Shown: one piece after another, positions 53,808-63,445 of the stretch
Layout of the letters: every line of letters begins with the position of its first letter
How positions within the stretch are numbered: position 1 is the first letter of the stretch
Assembly: GCF_000372865.1 (NCBI RefSeq)
Contig: NZ_KB889965.1
Coordinates: 3,145,450-3,209,449 of the forward strand
DNA: 64,000 nt
DNA from: Methylosarcina fibrata AML-C10
GTDB taxonomy: Bacteria > Pseudomonadota > Gammaproteobacteria > Methylococcales > Methylomonadaceae
Direction: 5' to 3'
Made by a program: the position numbers and the translations under genes
The notes under the pieces: generated by a model
The model's input: only the letters and a program-made list of their open reading frames with translations
Database searches by the model: none
What the model was told of the DNA's origin: nothing

Positions 53808-55135
53808 ACATCGCCTTTTTCGTCCATTGTTTCTTTCCCGATCATTTTTACGGCACCGAAACCTATACCCTGGAGCTGGCCCGGCATTACCGAAACTGGG
53901 GGCATCAGGTGACCGTCGTATCCGCCGTTTTTCCGGGCGAACCGGCGAAGACCGAACTGATCACGCGATACGAATACCGGGGCGTTCCGGTCATTTGCAT
54001 CGACAAAAACAGGCTGCCCGATGCTCGGGTCAGGGACACCTACCATCAGCCGGCTCTTCGTCCCGTACTGGAACAAATCCTCGACGGGCTGAAGCCCGAC
54101 GTCGTCCACGTCACCCATCTGATCAACCATACCGCGGTTTTGCTGGACGTCACCTCTGAGCGCGGCATACCGACGTATGCGACCCTGACCGATTTTTTCG
54201 GCTTCTGCCTCAACAACAAGCTGGAAGCGGCCGACGGCGAGCTTTGCCTGGGGCCCTCTCCGTCCCGGATCAATTGCCTGGCGTGCCATTTGCAAGCGAT
54301 CCGCCGCTATTCTTCCGCCAAGCCCTGGCTTCGGGCTGCCGCGTTTCCGGAGCTCGCGCCCGTCATTGCTCGGCTGGCCCCTTTCGCCGGCAAGTGGCCG
54401 GGAGATTTCGGCCAACGCCTGACTCAATTGGTCGGAGACATTGCCGAGCGACCCGATACTCTGACGGAGCTGTACAACCGAACTTATCGAGCCGCCGTGG
54501 CGCCCACCCGGTTTCTCGAAAACGCCTACCGGAACAACCGGTTTACAGTCCCCTTGCATACCCTCTGGTTCGGCGTCGACATCGACCGGAGCCCCAAACC
54601 CAAGCGCCCCGAAGGCCGCTTGCCGGTGCTCGGATTCATCGGCCAGATCGCCCCGCACAAAGGCGTTGATCTTCTGATCGACGCTTTCCTCCGGCTTCCG
54701 CCCGGTTCGGCCGAATTGAGAATTTATGGCCCGGAAAATCTGGACCCCGTTTACATGGCCAGGCTGAGAGCTTCGGCTACAGGCGCGCCCATAAGTTTCC
54801 CGGGCACGTTCGCCAAAGAAGCGATGGCCGGCATTTTGGCCGACGTCGATCTTTTGGTCGTTCCGTCGCGCTGGTACGAAAACAGCCCTCTGGTTTTATT
54901 GAATGCGCTGGCCACCCACACGCCGGTTCTGATCGCCGACGTGGCGGGAATGACTGAATTCGTCGAAGAAGAAGTCAACGGCCATCATTTCCGGCGCGGC
55001 AGCGTCGACGATCTGGAAGCCAGGCTGCGAGCCCTGCTGAAAGAGCCCGACACTCTGGCCCGGCTGTCGGAAACAACCCGCTACGAGCGCACGATCGAAA
55101 TGATGGCGCGGGAAACTTTTCAAATATATTCTTAA
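53804..55135 (+). CDS. Family 4 glycosyltransferase with Cys-containing insert
   Basis: This is a 443-residue GT-B enzyme. The N-terminus, HCFFPDHFYGTETYTLELAR, is the usual acceptor-domain start. LCLGPSPSRINCLACHL (around residue 148) is a cysteine-bearing insert also found in some other GT4 enzymes. The donor domain has GFIGQIAPHKGVDLLIDAF and VPSRWYENSPLVLLNALA with the conserved Glu. It is coupled to the preceding GT4. The sugar and linkage are unknown. Confidence 0.85.
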   Translation: MNIAFFVHCFFPDHFYGTETYTLELARHYRNWGHQVTVVSAVFPGEPAKTELITRYEYRGVPVICIDKNRLPDARVRDTYHQPALRPVLEQILDGLKPDVVHVTHLINHTAVLLDVTSERGIPTYATLTDFFGFCLNNKLEAADGELCLGPSPSRINCLACHLQAIRRYSSAKPWLRAAAFPELAPVIARLAPFAGKWPGDFGQRLTQLVGDIAERPDTLTELYNRTYRAAVAPTRFLENAYRNNRFTVPLHTLWFGVDIDRSPKPKRPEGRLPVLGFIGQIAPHKGVDLLIDAFLRLPPGSAELRIYGPENLDPVYMARLRASATGAPISFPGTFAKEAMAGILADVDLLVVPSRWYENSPLVLLNALATHTPVLIADVAGMTEFVEEEVNGHHFRRGSVDDLEARLRALLKEPDTLARLSETTRYERTIEMMARETFQIYS

Positions 55136-55259
55136 TCCCTGTTTCATTTAACAGGAAATATGTGAAAAAATGAGTCTTTGCGAGTTCCATCCATCTTGCG
55201 GAAACACCGAATCGACCACCCACCTGCCGCCCAATCATAAACAATAAAGCCGCTCCGAG

Positions 55260-56231
55260 ATGACGATCCAGACTGCCGACACACAACTGAAATGCGTCAT
55301 TTTCGGAGGCGGCGGTTTTATCGGCTCGCATATCGCCGACCATTTGCTGCGCTCGGGCCATTCGGTCAGGATCTTCGAACGGCCCCGCATTCCCTTGTAC
55401 CGCTCCTTCGAGGCCCACGAACGGGTGGAATGGATCACCGGCGACCTGCTCAGCAATCACGATCTGAGCGACGCAATTCAGGGAGCCGACGTCGTACTGC
55501 ACCTGGTCTCCACGACGCTGCCGAAAAACTCCAGCGATGATCCGATCTACGACGTCCAGAGCAATCTGGTCGGCAGTCTGCAGATGCTCAACACGATGGT
55601 GACGCATCGGGTCAAAAAAATCGTGTTCATCTCTTCCGGCGGCACGATCTACGGAAACCCGGAGTATTTGCCGATCGACGAACGCCATCCGACCAATCCC
55701 AACGTTTCCTACGGCATCACCAAGCTCGCCATCGAAAAATACCTGTTGCTGTACGAGAAAATGCACGGCATTAAAGCGGTGATTCTCCGGGTGGCCAACC
55801 CGTTCGGCGAGCGCCAGCGCGTCGAGACCGCCCAGGGCGCCGTCGGCGTTTTCCTGCACCGGGCGCTCAGCGGCCGGCCCATCGAAATCTGGGGCGACGG
55901 CAGCGTGGTTCGCGACTATCTGTACGTCAGCGACGTCGCGGAAGCGTTCGTCAAGGCGGTCGAGTACCAAGGCGACAAAAATATTTTCAATATCAGCTCG
56001 GGCAAAGGCACCAGCCTGAACGAGTTGCTGGACCTTCTGGAAAACCTGCTCGCCCGGCCGATTCAACGCCGCTATCTGCCGGGCCGCAGTTTCGACGTGC
56101 CGGTCAGCATTCTGAGCAACGCCCTGGCCCGGCAGGAACTGGGCTGGCAGCCGGCCGTGCCGCTGCACGACGGCATCGTCAGGACCCTGGCCTGGATGGA
56201 GAACGAAATAGCCGAAGGCCGGCGGAGCTGA
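55260..56231 (+). CDS. NAD-dependent sugar epimerase/dehydratase (GalE-like)
   Basis: This 323-residue extended SDR protein has the NAD motif GGGGFIGSHIADHLL (around residue 16). SSGGTIYG and YGITK supply Ser, Tyr and Lys. NPFGERQ and the C-terminal LGWQPAVPLHDGI resemble UDP-glucose/UDP-GlcNAc 4-epimerases. It would supply a nucleotide sugar for the glycosyltransferases on either side. It is separated from the previous gene by 124 bp, in which a 6-bp inverted repeat (55138-55155) is the only structure seen. Confidence 0.83.
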   Translation: MTIQTADTQLKCVIFGGGGFIGSHIADHLLRSGHSVRIFERPRIPLYRSFEAHERVEWITGDLLSNHDLSDAIQGADVVLHLVSTTLPKNSSDDPIYDVQSNLVGSLQMLNTMVTHRVKKIVFISSGGTIYGNPEYLPIDERHPTNPNVSYGITKLAIEKYLLLYEKMHGIKAVILRVANPFGERQRVETAQGAVGVFLHRALSGRPIEIWGDGSVVRDYLYVSDVAEAFVKAVEYQGDKNIFNISSGKGTSLNELLDLLENLLARPIQRRYLPGRSFDVPVSILSNALARQELGWQPAVPLHDGIVRTLAWMENEIAEGRRS

Positions 56232-56239
56232 ATTTAAAG

Positions 56240-57583
56240 ATGCGGATTTTGTTGACGGTTCATCAGTTCTTCCCGGCGTACGGCTCCGGAACCGAAGTGC
56301 TCACCCATTCGGTCGCGAAGGAGCTGCAACGCCGCGGCCACGAGGTGCGGATTCTTGCGGCTCATCCCGATCCGGCCGAACTGGCCGACGAGGAGCGGTT
56401 CGACGACTATCTTTTCGACGATATTCCGGTCTACCGTTTCCGTCATGCCTATCGGCCGATGGGCGGACAAAGCTCGCTGCTGGCGCTGAGTTACGACAAC
56501 CGTCTGGCGGCCAGGGGCTTCGGGCGGATTCTCGGGCGATTCAAGCCGGACCTCGTGCATTTTTTCCATTTCAACCGGCTGGGCACGGGCCTGATCGAAG
56601 AAGCGGCAAATGCCGGCATTCCCGCCTATTTCACGCCGACCGATTTCTGGACCGTCTGCAAAACGGCGCAGATGGTCCTTCCGAACGGCCAAGCCTGCCC
56701 TGGACCTAGCCGCTACGCCGGCAACTGCATCAAGCATCTGGCGCTGCAACAGACCGGCGGAATGCTGGCCGCGGCCGTCGACCGGATTCCCGATACATGC
56801 ATGGAGGGAATAGGCTATCTCGCCGGAAAAGGATGTCTGCCGAAAGGCGGCTACGGACGGGAACTGGCCGCCCTGAGCCTGCGCCTGGAAACCAACGTCG
56901 GAAGACTCAACCGTCTGCGGGCGCTGGTGGCGCCCAACCGGCTGATGAAGGACCTGCTGATCCGCTACGGCGTGCGGCCGGAGCTGATCGTCGAATCCGC
57001 CTACGGCATCGCCGACCGGCAGGGGATTTCGAGACCGGCCCGGAAAGCGCCGAGGCGGCCTTTCCGGATCGGCTATATCGGCACGCTGATCCCGCACAAA
57101 GGCTGTCACGTTCTATTGAAAGCCTTCCATGCGCTGCCGGAAGGGCAGGCCGTGCTCAGAATTTACGGCGATACCGGGCAGTTTGCCGATTATACGGCCG
57201 AGCTGAAGGCCATCGCGGGCGGCCGCCGCGACATCGAATTTCTCGGCACCTTTCCCAACTCGGCCGTCGCCGAAGTCATGGCCGAGCTCGACGCGCTGGT
57301 CGTGCCTTCGCTGTGGCACGAAAATACGCCGCTGGTGGTGTACTCGGCCCAGGCGTCCGCCTGCCCGGTCGTCGCTTCCGATTGTCCGGGCATCGCCGGC
57401 TACATCGAAGACGGCAAAAACGGCCTGCTCTTTGCGGCAGGCGATGCCGAAGCCCTGGCTTTGCGGCTGCGTCGTCTGATCGACGAACCCGGACTGACCG
57501 TCGCGTTGAGCGCCCAGGCCAAACCGCCCAAATCGACAGCGGTTTACGTGGACGAGCTCTTGGCCGTCTGGGGACGCTCTTGA
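56240..57583 (+). CDS. Family 4 glycosyltransferase with Cys-containing insert
   Basis: This 447-residue GT-B enzyme has TVHQFFPAYGSGTEVLTHSV at the N-terminus. ACPGPSRYAGNCIKH is the counterpart of the Cys insert in the 53804 enzyme. The donor domain has IGYIGTLIPHKGCHVLLKAF and VPSLWHENTPLVVYSAQA. The two proteins look like paralogues of one subgroup. The gene starts 8 bp after the epimerase. Its stop overlaps the TTG start of the next gene. Confidence 0.86.
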   Translation: MRILLTVHQFFPAYGSGTEVLTHSVAKELQRRGHEVRILAAHPDPAELADEERFDDYLFDDIPVYRFRHAYRPMGGQSSLLALSYDNRLAARGFGRILGRFKPDLVHFFHFNRLGTGLIEEAANAGIPAYFTPTDFWTVCKTAQMVLPNGQACPGPSRYAGNCIKHLALQQTGGMLAAAVDRIPDTCMEGIGYLAGKGCLPKGGYGRELAALSLRLETNVGRLNRLRALVAPNRLMKDLLIRYGVRPELIVESAYGIADRQGISRPARKAPRRPFRIGYIGTLIPHKGCHVLLKAFHALPEGQAVLRIYGDTGQFADYTAELKAIAGGRRDIEFLGTFPNSAVAEVMAELDALVVPSLWHENTPLVVYSAQASACPVVASDCPGIAGYIEDGKNGLLFAAGDAEALALRLRRLIDEPGLTVALSAQAKPPKSTAVYVDELLAVWGRS

Positions 57584-58563
57584 AGCCATCCGGGCAAGCT
57601 CACTCCGCTCCGGGCGTTACCGTTGTAATCGTCAACTGGAACAGCGGCGATCTGCTGAAACGGTGTCTGAGCGCTCTGGCCCGGCAAACGGTGCCGCCCG
57701 ACAAAATTCTGGTCGTCGACAACGGCAGCCGCGACGGCTCGGCCGAAGGCGCCGGGCAATGGCCGAACGTCGAGCTGCGCGAAATGGGACGCAACCTCGG
57801 CTTTGCCGGCGGCAATAACGAGGCGTTCAAGGACTGCGCCACGGACTTTGTCGCCTTGCTGAACCCCGACGCCTTGCCGGAGCCCGACTGGCTCGAAAAA
57901 CTGCTCGCCGCCGCCCGTCTCCACCCGGAGTTTGCCGCTTTCGGCTCCCGGCAGATGGCGGCGGACTCTTTCGACGTTCTGGACGGCACCGGCGACGTCT
58001 ATCATCTCAGCGGCAAAGTCTGGCGGCGGGGCAAAGGGCAGCCTTACCGGAAACAGGACGAGTTGCCGTGCGAAATTTTTTCCCCGTGCGCCTGCGCGGC
58101 CTTATACCGGCGCGAAGCGCTGCTGTCCGTCGGCGGCTTCGACGGCGACTTTTTCTGCTACGTCGAAGACGTCGATCTGGGCTTCCGCCTGCGTCTTGCC
58201 GGTTACAAGGCGCTCTACGTGCCCGACGCCGTCGTGCATCACGTCGGCTCGGCGACCACCGGCGGACAGCACAGCGATTTTTCGGTGTATCACGGTCACC
58301 GCAATCTGGTCTGGACCTTCGTCAAAAACATGCCCGGCCTGCTGTTCTGGGGGTTGCTGCCGTTGCATATGTTGCTCAACCTCGTCTCGGTGGCCTATTT
58401 TGCCTTGCGCGGACGGGGACGGGTGATGCTGAAAGCCAAACGCGACGCGCTTAAAGGGTTGCCCCACATGCTGCAAAAACGGCGCGCGATTCAGCGGGTC
58501 CGGAAAGCGTCGACCCTGGGCATCTGGCAGGCACTGGATAAAAGCTGGCCGCCTTTCCGCTGA
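57580..58563 (+). CDS. Family 2 glycosyltransferase (rhamnosyltransferase-like)
   Basis: This 327-residue GT-A enzyme has VTVVIVNWNSGDLLKRCLSA at the N-terminus, VVDNGSRDGSAEG, the LNPDALPEPDWLEKLL motif and CYVEDVDLGFRLRLAGY. That is the pattern of WbbL/RfbF-type rhamnosyltransferases. A C-terminal hydrophobic segment (FWGLLPLHMLLNLVSVAYFA) may attach it to the membrane. No ATG fits. A TTG at 57580 overlapping the previous stop gives a sensible N-terminus, but this start is inferred. It is the last gene of the polysaccharide locus and converges on msrQ. Confidence 0.82.
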   Translation: MKPSGQAHSAPGVTVVIVNWNSGDLLKRCLSALARQTVPPDKILVVDNGSRDGSAEGAGQWPNVELREMGRNLGFAGGNNEAFKDCATDFVALLNPDALPEPDWLEKLLAAARLHPEFAAFGSRQMAADSFDVLDGTGDVYHLSGKVWRRGKGQPYRKQDELPCEIFSPCACAALYRREALLSVGGFDGDFFCYVEDVDLGFRLRLAGYKALYVPDAVVHHVGSATTGGQHSDFSVYHGHRNLVWTFVKNMPGLLFWGLLPLHMLLNLVSVAYFALRGRGRVMLKAKRDALKGLPHMLQKRRAIQRVRKASTLGIWQALDKSWPPFR

Positions 58564-58569
58564 TCCGGT

Positions 58570-59259
58570 TTAATCGTGAAACGGCGTCAGGCGATCCCTC
58601 AAGTAATCGATGCCGCAAATTAGGCCCGCCGCCAGCCGGTCCATGACCGGTCTTATAAAATTCACGGCCGGAGAGATCAGCCGAATGCCGAGCAGTACGC
58701 CCAGGATCACGGCGAACGTCAGCGGTTCGGAAACGTCTTTCTTGACCAGCCACCAGTAATGCACAACGCCGCCGGCGGCAATCGGATACACCAGGCGGTG
58801 CAACCATTTCCAGCGTTTGCCGCCCAGCCTGCGGATCATGCGATCGGTCGAAGTCACGGCCAGAGGCATCATCAACACGAAAGACGAAAAACCGACGGTG
58901 ATGTAGGGTCGCTTGACAATATCGGCAAGGATTGCCGGGAAGTCGAAAAACTGGTCCAGTGCGAGATAAGTCAAAAAATGCAGGCTGCCGTAAAAAAAAG
59001 CGAAAAGACCCACCATGCGCCGCATCCGCACCGGCCAGTTCCAGCCCGAAAGCTTCCTCAGCGGCGTCACGGCGAGCGTGATCATAAGAAACGCCAGCGT
59101 CCAGTAACCGGTCGAGCGGGTGATCTTTTCGATCGGGTTGGCGCCGAGACCGTCCAGACAGGCGCCCGCGACCAGATTGGCCAGAGGCGCCAGCGCCAGA
59201 ATGAACAGCCCGGTCTTCAGGCGGGCCATCGTTTTATTGTTCGGTGATTTGTGAGTCAT
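58570..59259 (-). CDS. msrQ: Heme-binding membrane subunit of periplasmic methionine sulfoxide reductase
   Basis: This 229-residue inner-membrane b-type cytochrome has about six helices and belongs to the ferric-reductase-like transmembrane family. MsrQ passes electrons from the quinone pool or flavin reductase to MsrP. RSTGYWTLAFLMITLAVTPL, then YGSLHFLTYLALD, and KWLHRLVYPIAAGGVVHY carry the His ligands expected for heme. The start is 4 bp after the msrP stop. Confidence 0.92.
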   Translation of the reverse strand: MTHKSPNNKTMARLKTGLFILALAPLANLVAGACLDGLGANPIEKITRSTGYWTLAFLMITLAVTPLRKLSGWNWPVRMRRMVGLFAFFYGSLHFLTYLALDQFFDFPAILADIVKRPYITVGFSSFVLMMPLAVTSTDRMIRRLGGKRWKWLHRLVYPIAAGGVVHYWWLVKKDVSEPLTFAVILGVLLGIRLISPAVNFIRPVMDRLAAGLICGIDYLRDRLTPFHD

Positions 59260-59263
59260 AACA

Positions 59264-60196
59264 TTAAAAATTTTTAATCAGATCCATGCCGGCGTAAAGA
59301 TGCGCCACCTGCTCGGCATAGCCGTTGAAAGGCAACGTGTTCCGTTTGAAAAATTCGCCGATGCGCCGCTCCTTGGCCTGGCTCCAGCGCCGATGGGGGA
59401 CGTCGGGATTGACGTTGGAATAAAACCCGTATTCGTCGGGACCGGCCTCGGTCCAACTGGAAATCGGCTGCATTTCGACGAAACGGATTTTGACGATCGA
59501 CTTGGCGCTTTTGAAGCCGTATTTCCAGGGCACCACGATGCGCACGGGAGCCCCGTTCTGGTTGGGCAGGACTTCGCCGTAAAGGCCGACGGTCAATAGA
59601 GTCAACGGATGCATCGCTTCATCGATGCGCAGTCCTTCCCGGTAAGGCCAGTTCAGTACGGACGAGCGTTGCCCGGGCATTTGCTCCGGGTCGTGCAGAC
59701 TGATGAATTCGACGAATTTGGCGTTGCCGGTCGGTTCGACCTGTTTGATCAGCTCGGCCAGCGGAAACCCGATCCAGGGTATCACCATGGACCAGCCTTC
59801 GACGCAGCGCATCCGGTAAATCCTTTCTTCCAGGGGCGCCATCTTGAGAATCCGTTCGATGTCGAATACGGCGGGTTTGTGTACTTCGCCTTCAACGGCC
59901 ACCGTCCACGGCCTGGTTTTCAGACGGCCCGCGTTTGCCGCGGGATCTTCTTTGCCGGTGCCGAATTCATAGAAATTATTGTATTGGGTGACCTTATCGT
60001 AGGGAGTCGACTCTTCCGATCCGGCATAATTCGAGGATTGGGCCACCGCCAGTTTTTCTCCCGCCAGAAGCCCCGAAGGCCAGATTGCCGCGGCCGTAAC
60101 GCCGGCCGACCATTGAAGAAATCTGCGCCTGGAACAGTACAACTCGCGCGGCGTAATCTCAGCCGATTTTATTTTTGTTTGAGCAGGATGGATCAT
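59264..60196 (-). CDS. msrP: Periplasmic methionine sulfoxide reductase catalytic subunit
   Basis: This 310-residue molybdopterin enzyme repairs oxidised methionine in envelope proteins. A Tat signal is at residues 23-46, [11 protein letters not shown] followed by a hydrophobic stretch. [20 protein letters not shown] contains the molybdenum-ligand Cys. Length and motifs match E. coli MsrP (YedY). It is coupled to msrQ and lies 4 bp after the DUF1003 gene. Confidence 0.94.
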   Translation of the reverse strand: MIHPAQTKIKSAEITPRELYCSRRRFLQWSAGVTAAAIWPSGLLAGEKLAVAQSSNYAGSEESTPYDKVTQYNNFYEFGTGKEDPAANAGRLKTRPWTVAVEGEVHKPAVFDIERILKMAPLEERIYRMRCVEGWSMVIPWIGFPLAELIKQVEPTGNAKFVEFISLHDPEQMPGQRSSVLNWPYREGLRIDEAMHPLTLLTVGLYGEVLPNQNGAPVRIVVPWKYGFKSAKSIVKIRFVEMQPISSWTEAGPDEYGFYSNVNPDVPHRRWSQAKERRIGEFFKRNTLPFNGYAEQVAHLYAGMDLIKNF

Positions 60197-60200
60197 GGCT

Positions 60201-60611
60201 TCAATCTCCTTGAGGGTTTATGTTACTAAGTCTCTCCAGGTGCCTTTCCAGTTCCACAAGTTTCCGGCAAGTCCGGACGATCACCTCGCCGTCCGTTTCT
60301 GCGCGTTTTTCCGAACAAGCCGTCTGACCGTTCCGGCTGATCCATACAAAACCGGCAATCAGGATGGCTTCAATGGAAAGCATGATGCCCGGCAGGCTGT
60401 AAGGATATTCGTCGAAACGGTTAATCGGACTGGACAGCTCCGGATTCTGGACGATCCAGAGTATAAACCAGACCAGAGGCAAAGTAATGAAGTAAGGATT
60501 GCCGCAGAATGCGGCGTGCTCGGCATTCTCGCCGCCGCAACACGGACAGACGGCGATGCCGGCGCTCCTTTCGGGAACGCCGTTTCGAGACATGGAAACG
60601 GCAGCGTTCAT
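60201..60611 (-). CDS. DUF1003-like membrane protein
   Basis: This 136-residue protein has a [15 protein letters not shown] motif near residue 22, a possible half zinc-binding site. Two hydrophobic helices follow (about 41-55 and 75-95). [17 protein letters not shown] and [19 protein letters not shown] resemble the DUF1003 core (FDPYPF..LN..LS and QNR.....R...D). The GSW part usual before the first helix is missing, so it is a short or divergent member. Function unknown. It overlaps the glucosidase stop by 4 bp and runs into msrP. Confidence 0.65.
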   Translation of the reverse strand: MNAAVSMSRNGVPERSAGIAVCPCCGGENAEHAAFCGNPYFITLPLVWFILWIVQNPELSSPINRFDEYPYSLPGIMLSIEAILIAGFVWISRNGQTACSEKRAETDGEVIVRTCRKLVELERHLERLSNINPQGD

Positions 60612-63331
60612 GAAGGCTTTCCTCCGTCAACAAGAGATAATAAGGGATGCGCTTCAGCCCCGGTATCAAAGCCGGCGATGTCGTAACCGTGGCAGCGCAT
60701 GACCAGATTGGCCAGAAGTCCGGTCCAGCCGGTCTGATGCGATGCGCCGAGGCCCAGACCGTTGTCGCCGTGAAAATATTCGTAGAACAGCAAGTGGCCG
60801 CGCCAATGGGGATCGGATTGCCAGGGGCTGTCCGCCGCAAATGCCGGCAGCCGGCCGTCCGCATCGGGCCGGTAGAGCTCGGTCATGCGCCGCGCCAGGC
60901 AGTCGACGATCCGGCTCAGGGTCAGCTCTTTTTCGCCAAGATCGGGCGCGGCGACGGTAAAGCCGTCTCCGAGAAACCGGTAAAATTTTTCCAGCGCCAG
61001 CATCAACACGTAATTGGTCGGCAGCCAGACCGGCCCGCGCCAGTTGGAATTGCCGCCGAACAGGGCCGAGTTGGACTCGCCCGGCACGTACTCGATCAAA
61101 GCCTGTCCGATGCCCGGCAAGACGCCCAGATCGCGGCGTTCGGCGTGGATGCGGCTGACGCTGCGGATGCCGTAAGGCGACAGAAATTCCCGTTCGTCGA
61201 ACAAACGCCGGATAATAGACGGCAGCATCGTATGATCGACCAGCGACAAGAGATGCTCGCCGCGCTCGTTTTTGTGCGCCGGGCAGGCGCAGATGGCATG
61301 GCCGTGAAACACGCCGCCTCCGTGCCGGTCAAGCAAGGCACGAAAGCGCGGCACCTTCCCGAGCAGACGCTCGTCCACGACCTCGCAGGCGAACAACGGA
61401 ATCAGCCCCACCCACGAGTACACGTGGAGCCGATGATAACGTCCGTCGGGCGCCACCAGCAAGTCCTTGAAGAATCCGTCTTCCGGATCCCAGAGCGAAA
61501 CCCCGGTGCCGGTATGGCCGCCGATGGTATTGGCGATGTTGAGAAACTGTTCGTAGGTCTGGATCGCCGTATCTTCGTAATCGGGGTCTTCGACCGCCAG
61601 CTCCAGCGCCATCACGGTCATGTTCAGCGCGAACATCGCCATCCAGCCGGTGGCATCGGACTGCTTCAGCGCGTAGCCTTCGGGCAAGCGCAAAGAGCGA
61701 TCGAAGACCGAGATGTTGTCCAGCCCCAGAAAACCGCCTTCGAACACGTTGAGCCCGTCCTTGTCCTTGCTGTTGATCCACCAGGCGTAATTCATCAACA
61801 GTTTATGAAAAACCCGCTGCAGAAAATTGCGATCGCCCCGGCAGCGCTGCTGCCGCTCCATGCGGAACACCTGCAGTGCGCCCAGCGCGTGCACCGGCGG
61901 ATTGACGTCCTCGAACGCCCATTCGTAAGCGGGAATCTGGCCGTTCGGATGGAAGTAGGTTTCCTTCAGAAGCAGCTCGATCTGGTCCTTGGCGAAGTCC
62001 GGATCGATCAGCGCGAACGCCATGCAGTGAAAAGCCAGATCCCACGCCGCAAACCAGGGATATTCCCAGGTATCGGGCATCGACAGCACGTCGCCGGCCC
62101 GAAGATGCGTCCAGCACCTGTTACGGCCGGACTTGCGGCGGTCCGGAGCCGGCACGCGGTCGCCCTGCAGCCAGCGCAATACGTCGTAATGGAAGAACTG
62201 TTTGGACCAGATCATGCCGGCCATGGCCTGGCGAAAAAGGCGCCGATCATGTTCGTCCGCTTCCGGCAGAATACTCTCATAAAAGCAGTCGGCTTCTTTA
62301 AGCCGCCGTGCGAATACCGCGGCGGCGCCTTCGAAAGGATCGCTTTCAAGGCCGGCCGTAAGCACCATATCGATGCGGCGCATGCCGCCTGCGGGAACGG
62401 TCAGCACGGTCCAGGCGGCGCTTTTGGTGCCGGTCAGCGCCGGATTCACGGCTCCGGTCTCGCCCTCGATCACGCGGCGATGAAACCCGTCTTTGACGAA
62501 GGCCGATGAATCGGCGCAGCCCCACAAGCGCCGGCCGTTGCTTTCATTCTCGGTAAACAGAAGCTCGGCCGGTTGCAGGCCGTGCAGCCGATATTCGCCA
62601 AGGTGCGGATGCGAGGACTTGATCGTCCAGGCGCCGCTTTCGGGATCTTCCCTTTCTAGGCAAGGCTTGTCCGATTCCGCCGCTTGCCAGCTCCAGGTGT
62701 TACGGAACCACAAAGTCGGCAGCACGTGGAGAACCGCATCGTCCGGGCCGCGATTGAAGAGGGACACCCGGATATGGATTTTATCGGTCGCGGCCTTGGC
62801 GTATTCGATGGCGACGTCCCAGTACCGGTTGCCGGCAAACACGCCCGTGTCGAGCAGGCTGAACGGCGGGTCGTGCCGGCTGCGCCGTTGGTTTTCCACC
62901 ACCAGTTGCCGATACGGATAGGCGGCCTGGGGGTATTTGTAGAGATATTTCAGATAACTGTGGCTCGGCGTCGCCTCGTCGTAAAAATAATATTCCTTGA
63001 CGTCTTCGCCGTGGTTGCCCTCGGCGCCGGTCAGGCCGAACAGGCGCTCCTTCAGGATCGGATCCTGGCCGTTCCACAGCGCCAGGGCGAAGCACAGCCG
63101 TTGTTTTTCATCCGAGATGCCGCCGAGCCCGTCCTCGTTCCAGCGGTAGACGCGGGAGCGGGCCTGATCGTGAGAAAAATATTCCCAGGCCGAACCGTCC
63201 GGACTGTAATCTTCCCGGACCGTGCCCCAGGCCCGTTCCGCCAGATAAGGCCCCCACAGACGCCAGTTTTGCCTGCCCAGCCGTTGATTTTCAAGCCGTT
63301 GCCGTTCTGGGTCGATGCTGTTAAAGATCAT
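60608..63331 (-). CDS. GH63-type glucosidase (MGH1-like glycoside hydrolase)
   Basis: This is a 907-residue (alpha/alpha)6-barrel glycoside hydrolase. The N-terminal half is beta-rich (WGPYLAERAWGTVREDYS). The C-terminal catalytic half has TWEYPWFAAWDLAFHCMAFA, QIPAYEWAFEDVNPPVHA and GGNSNWRGPVWLPTNYVLM, the family GH63/MGH1 pattern. No signal peptide is seen, so it is probably cytoplasmic. Likely substrates are alpha-glucosides or glucosylglycerate-type solutes; this is not decided by sequence. Length fits bacterial members of about 880-910 residues. Confidence 0.85.
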   Translation of the reverse strand: MIFNSIDPERQRLENQRLGRQNWRLWGPYLAERAWGTVREDYSPDGSAWEYFSHDQARSRVYRWNEDGLGGISDEKQRLCFALALWNGQDPILKERLFGLTGAEGNHGEDVKEYYFYDEATPSHSYLKYLYKYPQAAYPYRQLVVENQRRSRHDPPFSLLDTGVFAGNRYWDVAIEYAKAATDKIHIRVSLFNRGPDDAVLHVLPTLWFRNTWSWQAAESDKPCLEREDPESGAWTIKSSHPHLGEYRLHGLQPAELLFTENESNGRRLWGCADSSAFVKDGFHRRVIEGETGAVNPALTGTKSAAWTVLTVPAGGMRRIDMVLTAGLESDPFEGAAAVFARRLKEADCFYESILPEADEHDRRLFRQAMAGMIWSKQFFHYDVLRWLQGDRVPAPDRRKSGRNRCWTHLRAGDVLSMPDTWEYPWFAAWDLAFHCMAFALIDPDFAKDQIELLLKETYFHPNGQIPAYEWAFEDVNPPVHALGALQVFRMERQQRCRGDRNFLQRVFHKLLMNYAWWINSKDKDGLNVFEGGFLGLDNISVFDRSLRLPEGYALKQSDATGWMAMFALNMTVMALELAVEDPDYEDTAIQTYEQFLNIANTIGGHTGTGVSLWDPEDGFFKDLLVAPDGRYHRLHVYSWVGLIPLFACEVVDERLLGKVPRFRALLDRHGGGVFHGHAICACPAHKNERGEHLLSLVDHTMLPSIIRRLFDEREFLSPYGIRSVSRIHAERRDLGVLPGIGQALIEYVPGESNSALFGGNSNWRGPVWLPTNYVLMLALEKFYRFLGDGFTVAAPDLGEKELTLSRIVDCLARRMTELYRPDADGRLPAFAADSPWQSDPHWRGHLLFYEYFHGDNGLGLGASHQTGWTGLLANLVMRCHGYDIAGFDTGAEAHPLLSLVDGGKPS

Positions 63332-63445
63332 GGTAATACTCCGCTGTTCTGATTAGGATCGGAATTGCCTTGTCGCCTTCCGTCGAATCGGGACCGGCCG
63401 GAACATCGCCGATCCCGCGCCCAAAGTCATCGAATGGACAGCCGG

